Source: Ophiobolus disseminans
Taxonomy: Eukaryota; Ascomycota; Dothideomycetes; Pleosporales; Phaeosphaeriaceae
Direction of reading: 5' to 3'
Length of the DNA: 64,000 bases
NCBI GenBank assembly: GCA_010093685.1
Contig: MU006257.1
Location: 25,659 to 89,658, forward strand
The notes under the pieces were generated by a model. It searched no databases. It had not been told where the DNA came from and saw only the letters and a program-made list of their open reading frames with translations. Numbering within the stretch: the stretch's first letter is position 1; the number at the start of each line of letters is the position of its first letter. Below, in pieces: positions 58,638 to 64,000 of this stretch. The position numbers were made by a program, and so were the translations under genes.

Positions 58638-58865
58638 CTCCTAGTGATTATACGAAGAAAGGGAGTCTCTTTCTTTGCTTTGCCTGCAAAATATTTAGCG
58701 CCCGCACGGACAGTTAAGTCCCTTTCTTTGCTTTTTCAAAGTCCCTTTCTTTGCTCTTCCCTAACTCGAATCTGGATGCAAATCTTGCAATACGTGCAGC
58801 AAGTAGTTTTTAACTTTTCTAGCTACTTTGCAGAGGGGAGCAGCTATTGTAGGGTTAGTAGAATA
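58638..58865 (+). repeat. 228-bp direct repeat, right copy
   Basis: Partner of 57,937-58,165, differing by a few transitions. It directly abuts the pogo fragment, creating a chimeric ORF across the border (58,554-58,895). Confidence 0.8.
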
Positions 58866-58899
58866 CCCTCTCTATATAAACACCTAGTGGAATAGCCCT

Positions 58900-59090
58900 A
58901 GGTAGGCTAGTAAATAGGTATAGGTTAGGTTAGGGTTAGGTTCAGTCACGTGATGACCCGGGTATAACCTAACCCTAACCTATGTATTTTGCGCTAGTAT
59001 AGGTATAGGTTAGGTTGTAGTCGCACTAACCTGTGGTTAGAGTTAGGTCGCACGGACTAGGTTACAGTTAGGTTATGTATTAGTCTACTT
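58900..59090. repeat. Interstitial telomere-like repeats
   Basis: GGTATAGGTTAGG, TTAGGGTTAGG and the reverse CCTAACCCTAACC face each other around GTCACGTGATGACCCGGG, a head-to-head arrangement; GGTCGCACGG follows near 59,046. Same satellite as 1-300, in the other orientation. Confidence 0.65.
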
Positions 59091-59689
59091 TTTATTTGCA
59101 GAGTTCTTAAGATATAGTTTAGGATTAAAAGAGGGTTATTACAGGTATTTATCACGCATAAAAGACAATTTACTAGCAATAAGTTAATATTGCTAAATCT
59201 ATAATAGTATAGTTAAATCGCAAGCAGACTAGCCAAATCGTAAGCAGACTCTATAACGCGCTAAAACCTATTAGCCTCTTGTAGTACTATCCCAGAGCGC
59301 GACCCCGACTTAGCCCTGAGTCGGGGTTGGCTAGGGACTAGATATACGCATACGCGCGTGTATATCTCATTACGCCCCCCCTAGGTCGATTGAACTTTAA
59401 GGTATTAGTTAAGGTAGGTTCCTATGCTTGTATCAAGCTGTACTTTAGACTAATTACTTAGTGCGCTGCCCTGCACCGTCGCTAGGATTTGCATCAAGAT
59501 CGTACATATAGTTAAGGTGCTTAGGGTTAGAGTTAAGCAGCTCAGCAGGCCAACAACGTCAATATCCGAGGTTGAAATTACGCGACTGCAATCACCTAAA
59601 CAACAAACGCAGTTTACGCAAGCAGCCCGTTTGCACTATAAGGGCGCGGATAGATAGATCTGTAGCAGGTAGATAATATAAACAGTATT
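59091..59689. other. Leader region of gene F and unassigned sequence
   Basis: 59,285-59,540 is the intact form of the sequence into which Gypsy D inserted near 57,124. It contains a GACTTAGCCCTGAGTCGGGG inverted repeat and a CCCCCCCTAGG tract. No protein-coding support. Confidence 0.5.
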
Positions 59690-59850
59690 CTACACGCGCA
59701 AGCTCACCTGCAACACGCAAGCTTACCTGTAATGCGCAAGCTTACCTGCAACGCGCAAGCTCACCTGCAACGCGCAAGCTTACCTGCAACGCGCGAGCTT
59801 ACCTGCAACGCGCAAGCTCACCTGCAACGCGCAACGCGCAACACGCAACC
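59690..59850 (+). repeat. 19-bp iterons upstream of gene F
   Basis: About seven copies of CTCACCTGCAACGCGCAAG with small changes, then shorter AACGCGC repeats. F' carries a related but shorter 14-bp unit at the same position. Confidence 0.88.
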
Positions 59851-59899
59851 TACAATCTATACCCTACAACCTGCGACGCGCAGCGTGTACGCGCATAGA

Positions 59900-60725
59900 C
59901 GCTATAGCAGAGGGAGGCATTAAGCTCTAGCATTTCAAGCATCTAGCAGAGTACTCTATAGCCATCTGCAAGGAGTGCAGGCATGGCGTGCTACCTAGCT
60001 ATATTAAGAGCTACCTGCAACGCGCGCACAAGGTTAAGCAGAAGTAGGCTGAAGAGATAGCAGAGAGAGTGGGCAGCTAGCTAGAGCTGATCGAGTACGC
60101 TAGCGAGATGCAGGTGCCCAGCTAGGTCGTTGCGCCAATCAGCCAGTTGCTAGTATACTTAGACGGACTGCTATGCTAGCTAGACGCAGCTAGCTGTAGC
60201 AAGGTATTTCGGAGCAAAGACGTTATAAAGAAGCATTGGCGCGAGGTGCACGATTGGTTAGTAGGAAGCAAAGGCGGCTACCTAAGCTAGGCGGCACAGA
60301 AAGAGATACAGCGGCGCGTTAACGAGGCCTACAGGCGCGTACACTGCTAACGGCTGTTGATCTAAGGCCTAGGATCGCAGTACTTTAAGGTCTAGCTGCC
60401 CGACAACGACAACAACGATGACGACTTAGGAGTAGTACCTATTAACGGCGAGGCAGCATGGGCACATGTAGGCAAGGCAATAGCTAAGGCGTAGGAGAGA
60501 GTCGAGAAGCAAGCTATTAGCACAATCTAGGCGGGCGAGCGCGACGAGGTGAACCCGTGGGTAGAGCGGACGCAGTAGCTGCTATACCTAGTGGGTATAG
60601 AGCGGGCGGACTTAATGGCCTGTATCAAGGAGCTAGCGGCCGAGCCGGATCCAAGGAGCGACAACAAGGGCGAGCCGGTGGAGGCAGCGATCTAGGCGGC
60701 TATAGCTAGGCTTATGCGTCTCAGC
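59900..60725 (+). pseudogene. OrsD / TLH-type gene F, cut by element E3
   Basis: Frame with TAG stops: FKHLAEYSIAICKECRHGVL, PSYIKSYLQRAHKVK, LIEYASEMQVPS, PISQLLVYLDGLLC, a second Cys/His piece ending KKHWREVHDWL, then QRRVNEAYRRVHC, GLGSQYFKV, ERDEVNPWVERTQ, and AAIARLMRLSL. This is the N-terminal half of telomere-linked-helicase-like proteins. At 60,726 it is interrupted by CTCTCCATATGAACACC of E3. Confidence 0.68.
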
Positions 60726-60743
60726 CTCTCCATATGAACACCT

Positions 60744-60772
60744 GGTGGAATGGCCCTAGGGGCTATTCCACC
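60744..60772. repeat. 13-bp imperfect palindrome at E3 start
   Basis: Arms GGTGGAATGGCCC (60,744-60,756) and GGGCTATTCCACC (60,760-60,772), one mismatch. A second inverted pair follows at about 60,821-60,850 (GGCATTCCTC / GAGGAATGCC). Sequence unrelated to the E1/E2 palindromes, position the same. Confidence 0.85.
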
Positions 60773-63700
60773 GCGATCGCTGATTGGCTGCAGCACCTCG
60801 CCTCACTAAAACTCAGCGGGGGCATTCCTCCGCAACTTAGAGGAATGCCCTCTCTGCATCTCTCTACCGCTCTACACCTCTGTATACTACTACGCGTACG
60901 CGTGCTATCTCTTTCTATACTCTACTATGTTTACCTACCTCTCTGCATACCGTGTGTTGATATGCGCAGAGCATCAGCACGCTGTCTACGGCCTAGATGA
61001 GCACCTCAAACGGCACTATAGCTTGCCTGCAGCAAAGAGAAGAGAGCTGCGCGCAGCGTACGCAGGCCTTGCAATTAATGCGCCAACGCAGCTCTCTCTA
61101 CCAGCGCCTAATAGCGCGCCTATTGCGCAGCTAGGGCAAGCGCAAGACGCGTTCCTCTGCTGCCAGCAGAAGGAAGAAGACGCAGGCGCGGCAGGCGCTG
61201 CAGTAGCTGCAGTAGCTGCAGCAGCTATTTAGCAGCGCCGTAGATGTAGCTATATTACTACAAATCGCAAAGAGATGCGTATACATACAAATCAGCAGCA
61301 CAGCGTAAAGCTAACGCGCTAGTCGTCCTCTGCAGCTACCTTATACAAAGAGCACGCAGCGCAGCTCTAGCGGCTAGTTAAGGTGCAGACCTTCTTCCGC
61401 GAGCGCCGCTACGTCCGCTACTTCATTGTGCAGGAGGAAGAGCAAGAGGAGCAGCAGCAGGGAGAGCAACAGAGCGAGCAGCAGAGCGAGCAGCAGGGCG
61501 AGCAGCAGGGCGGGCAGCAGGGCAGGCAGCAGGGCAGGGAGCAGGGCGGGCAGCATGAATTAGAGCGGCAGGGCGGCTACCAACAGAGGCTTGCTCTCCT
61601 CTCCTCTACCCTAGGTGCCCTCAAGCGCAAGGACAGCAAGGCAATTGATTGCATGGCCGCAGAGGCTTCAGCTAAGGACCGCACTAGCTGGTTCAAGCGG
61701 ACGCAATAGGATAAGCACCTGCAGGCCTACCTAGACTGGAAGCTGCTTGCGTATGCTGTCCGGCCGCCTAGCAACGACGAGCCAGCGCTAAGGCAGGTAG
61801 TGCTAGCGGTAGAGGAGGTAGTAGAGCAGGCTGTACGTAGGCTCAGCACGCTCTCGATAGAGACGCTGCGCTAGCTGCAGAGCGCAAAGCCAAATGAGCT
61901 AGATGTGAGGCCGCTAGGCCAGATGCAGAACAAGAGTAGCCAGCAGCGTGCAGCCAGGCTATGGGCACGACTACTTTGCTACTGCGTCCGGCTAGTTGCT
62001 GCAGAAGAGGCGGACAAGGCAGATGAGATAGAAGAGGATGAACAGCAGCCGCCGTGGCAGCAGTAGGAGCAGCAGCAGCAGCGGCACCAGAAGAAGCCTC
62101 CGCTGCAGGCGCTCATAGGCATTGCTTGCCTCTTCCCCTAGCACGGCAGGCAGAAACAGGCGGCTAGGAGGCTCTGGGGGATTGTCTCGCGCAAAAAGAG
62201 AGAAGAGAGCGCTGCTACAGTGCAAGAGGTGCGCAAGTACGTGCTGCGGCTGTCCTAGGAGCTCATCTGCTAGGACGTCTGCCACCAGCTATTTAAGAGT
62301 GGCCTTATCCACTTTCTTGCAGCGCTTGGCATCAACCCAGACACGCTACGGCTGCGTACAGCGCCTGAGTTCTCCTCGCTGCTTAGCTCGCTGGTGTACT
62401 GTGTGAGGGTGCTTGTAGCAGAGGCCTTCCTCCCCTCTGGACAGCGCGGTGAGCAGGGGCCAGCAGAGACGCGCGCTCTCCTGCAGCAGCAGTCTTGCCA
62501 CCTTGTTGACGGCTCACACAGCCCAATGAGCGTAATGCTGAGCCTGCTGTCGTACGCTAAGTTCATCTCGCTGCGTACGCTAGGCAGCATAGTAGGCAGC
62601 ATGTAGTGGTCGCTAGACCGGCAGACCTTCTTCCTTAAGGGCCGCCTAGTTGAGCTTGCGCGCTTCCGCACTATGGCACAGGGTGTTATAGCAGAGGCTG
62701 CGCAGGTGCTGTAGGAGCAGGTTCTCTAGGTGCAGAAGGAGCAGGAGGAGGGCAGGCGCTTTGTAGAGCTTGCGGCAATCTAGGACGACGTCACTATTGT
62801 ACAGCGAGGCGTCTCCTTCCTCTCGCCTGCCCGCCTGCAGGAGGCTGAGCAGTAGATGCTAAAGCAGCTAGCAAGCGTTCTAGCAGCGCGACGCCTGTAC
62901 GAGCAGCAAGGCGGCGCTGCTATTAAGAGAGGTGGAGGAAGCAAGCTAGAGAGCGACAGCGGCATGCTAGTGCAGTGGAGGTCTTAGGAGGTGCGCCGGC
63001 ACCTGCGGCATATTGAGCACTTCCTTGACCTTCTCAGCCTTGCCGTGCATGTAGCAGGTGGCTAGCCAGCTCGCGGGCCAGAGCTGCTCTCTATACGGTG
63101 GCGGAACGGGCTGCTGCAGGACCGCAACCTATACGTGATTGATAGCTAGGTAGCTGTTGTCACACGCTACTACAAGACGCAATCTCAGTGGGATAAGCCT
63201 AAGGTAGTAGTCCGCTTCCTGCCTCTAGCGGTAGGGCAGCTCGTTGCGGCCTACCTGCTCTATGTGCGGCCACTGCGAGCGCTGCTGCAGAGCGTGCTAG
63301 GCAAGCCCATGTCTGCCTCTGTGACTGACTACCTCTAGGCGGACGAGCAAGGGCTATAGGAGACAGATCAGTTGACGCGTACAATGACGCTTGAGTCAGC
63401 TAAGTGGCTAGGGACGCGACTGACAGTGCAGGAGTACCGCTACGCAGCAGTAGGCATAGGGCGAGAGGTAGTTAGAGAGCGCTTTGCTGCCGGGTACCGC
63501 ACAGAGATAGCTAGCAGTAGCGGTGGCGCGGCAGAGAAGGGGGGAGGAAGCAGCAACGAGGATAGAGAGGACCTAGTTAAGCTGCAGAACGGGCGTACTA
63601 CAGCTACAGGCGCGGTTGCCTATGCCGTGCGTGCGGATCTGGTGCAAGGCCTCAGCACGCGCTCTATTGACGTCTTCCGTACGCTCAGCTACGCCTAGCA

Positions 63701-63914
63701 CGCCTTCCTTGGCTTCACCTAGGCAGAGAGCAAGCCAGCAGCGCTGCTAAAGCGGAAGCGGGGGCTGAGCAGCAGCTAGGCAGCGCAACCCCAGCACAAT
63801 TGCACTAAGGAGAATAGCCCTGTGCTAAAGAGAGCGCGGCTTGCAAGAGAGGGCCAGGTAGCGCTAGCATTGCCTATGTACAAAGGCAAGAGAGGAGACC
63901 AAAGCAACATAGAC

Positions 63915-64000
63915 AGAGAGGGAGAGGGAGAGAGAGAGGGAGAGAGAGAGGGAGAGAGAGAGGAAGAGGAAGAGGAAGAGGAAGAGGAAGAGGAAGAGGA
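63915..64000 (+). repeat. GAGAGG / GAGGAA microsatellite
   Basis: Purine hexamer repeats within the E3 frame, coding Glu/Gly/Arg, continuing past the window end. Confidence 0.9.

Larger units (their letters stand above)
60726..64000 (+). pseudogene. OrsD / TLH-type element E3, runs off the window
   Basis: One frame, from about 60,927 to the window end, is open apart from about twenty stops, all TAG, each explicable as CAG or TGG. Order: OrsD finger (VLICAEHQHAVYGLDEHLKR), second Cys/His part (KEMRIHTNQQHSVKLTR), QQ-rich repeat, WFKRTQ-DKHLQAYLDWK, Gln-rich linker, then PARGPELLSIRWRNG (63,068), TRYYKT, VVRFLPLAVGQLVAAYLL, LTVQEYRYAAVGIGRE (63,421), LQNGRTTATGAVAYAVR (63,584), HAFLGF, a basic segment, REGQVALALPMYKG and a long Glu/Arg repeat. 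Arg, YRx box, and Tyr nine residues after GR follow the tyrosine-recombinase pattern. The last segment normally precedes a RecQ helicase in TLH proteins; that would lie beyond the window. Confidence 0.65.

Noticed and set aside
57937..58865. The two 228-bp repeats as LTRs of a small retrotransposon
   Set aside because: No TG/CA termini, no target duplication, and the interior is a DNA-transposon fragment.
51762..59850. Tandem repeats as a CRISPR array
   Set aside because: Units are contiguous with no unique spacers, and the genome is eukaryotic.
60927..64000. TAG-rich long frame as evidence for a code in which TAG means Trp or Gln
   Set aside because: Genes at 19-31 kb and 40-42 kb use TGG and CAG normally and end at standard stops. 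The TAG codons are confined to repeats and follow the C-to-T pattern.

Overview
The window is fungal, most likely a filamentous ascomycete (Pezizomycotina; Dothideomycetes would fit, but no marker here fixes the class). Evidence: short GT-AG introns of about 40-110 bp, LysM and GH18 proteins, a HET-domain fragment, an NHA-type antiporter, and many transposons whose reading frames are broken by C-to-T/G-to-A changes, as repeat-induced point mutation (RIP) produces. Nearly all stops in the younger repeats are TAG arising from TGG or CAG, and CCA/TGG are strikingly scarce, so the mutator appears to prefer C in a CCA context.

Layout. 1-18,841 is a repeat nest. A telomere-like satellite and a Copia fragment lead into Gypsy A, which is split by an 11.3 kb chromovirus (Gypsy B, 1181-12524). 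Gypsy B is itself split by a Copia element (1533-7300) that carries a MITE-like insert. Solo LTRs, a RIP-damaged histone H3/CENP-A-like gene, a foldback MITE and a 2.7 kb hAT element follow. 18,842-31,309 is a gene island undamaged by RIP: a six-LysM secreted protein, a three-exon gene of unknown function, a two-LysM secreted protein and, divergent from it, a very large secreted chitinase (CBM18 + GH18 + Cys-rich repeats + a long uncharacterised region) ending in a NucA/NucB-type nuclease domain. A pogo/Fot1 element sits 31 bp beyond its stop codon.

33,628-38,859 is again mobile DNA: a truncated OrsD-type zinc-finger element, a two-gene Tc1/mariner-like element with a solo LTR inside, and a long-TIR MITE. 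38,860-46,945 is a second, eroded gene island. Only a Na+/H+ antiporter is intact; beside it lie a HET fragment fused to a Na+/phosphate symporter remnant, a broken histidine-phosphatase gene and the 5' end of a Trk K+ transporter. 47,228-64,000 is subtelomere-like: nested genes of the OrsD zinc-finger / telomere-linked-helicase (TLH) type, a complete but RIP-killed chromovirus (Gypsy D, 51,288-57,123), telomere-like repeats near 59 kb, and a TLH-type gene running off the window end.

Two themes stand out. First, the LysM/chitinase/nuclease island looks like a secreted, chitin-targeted, killer-toxin-like system with a DNase-type effector end. Second, the OrsD elements carry what looks like a tyrosine-recombinase core; three copies start with the same short sequence followed by a palindrome that differs in sequence between copies while staying palindromic, and two of them are inserted in other members of the same superfamily.
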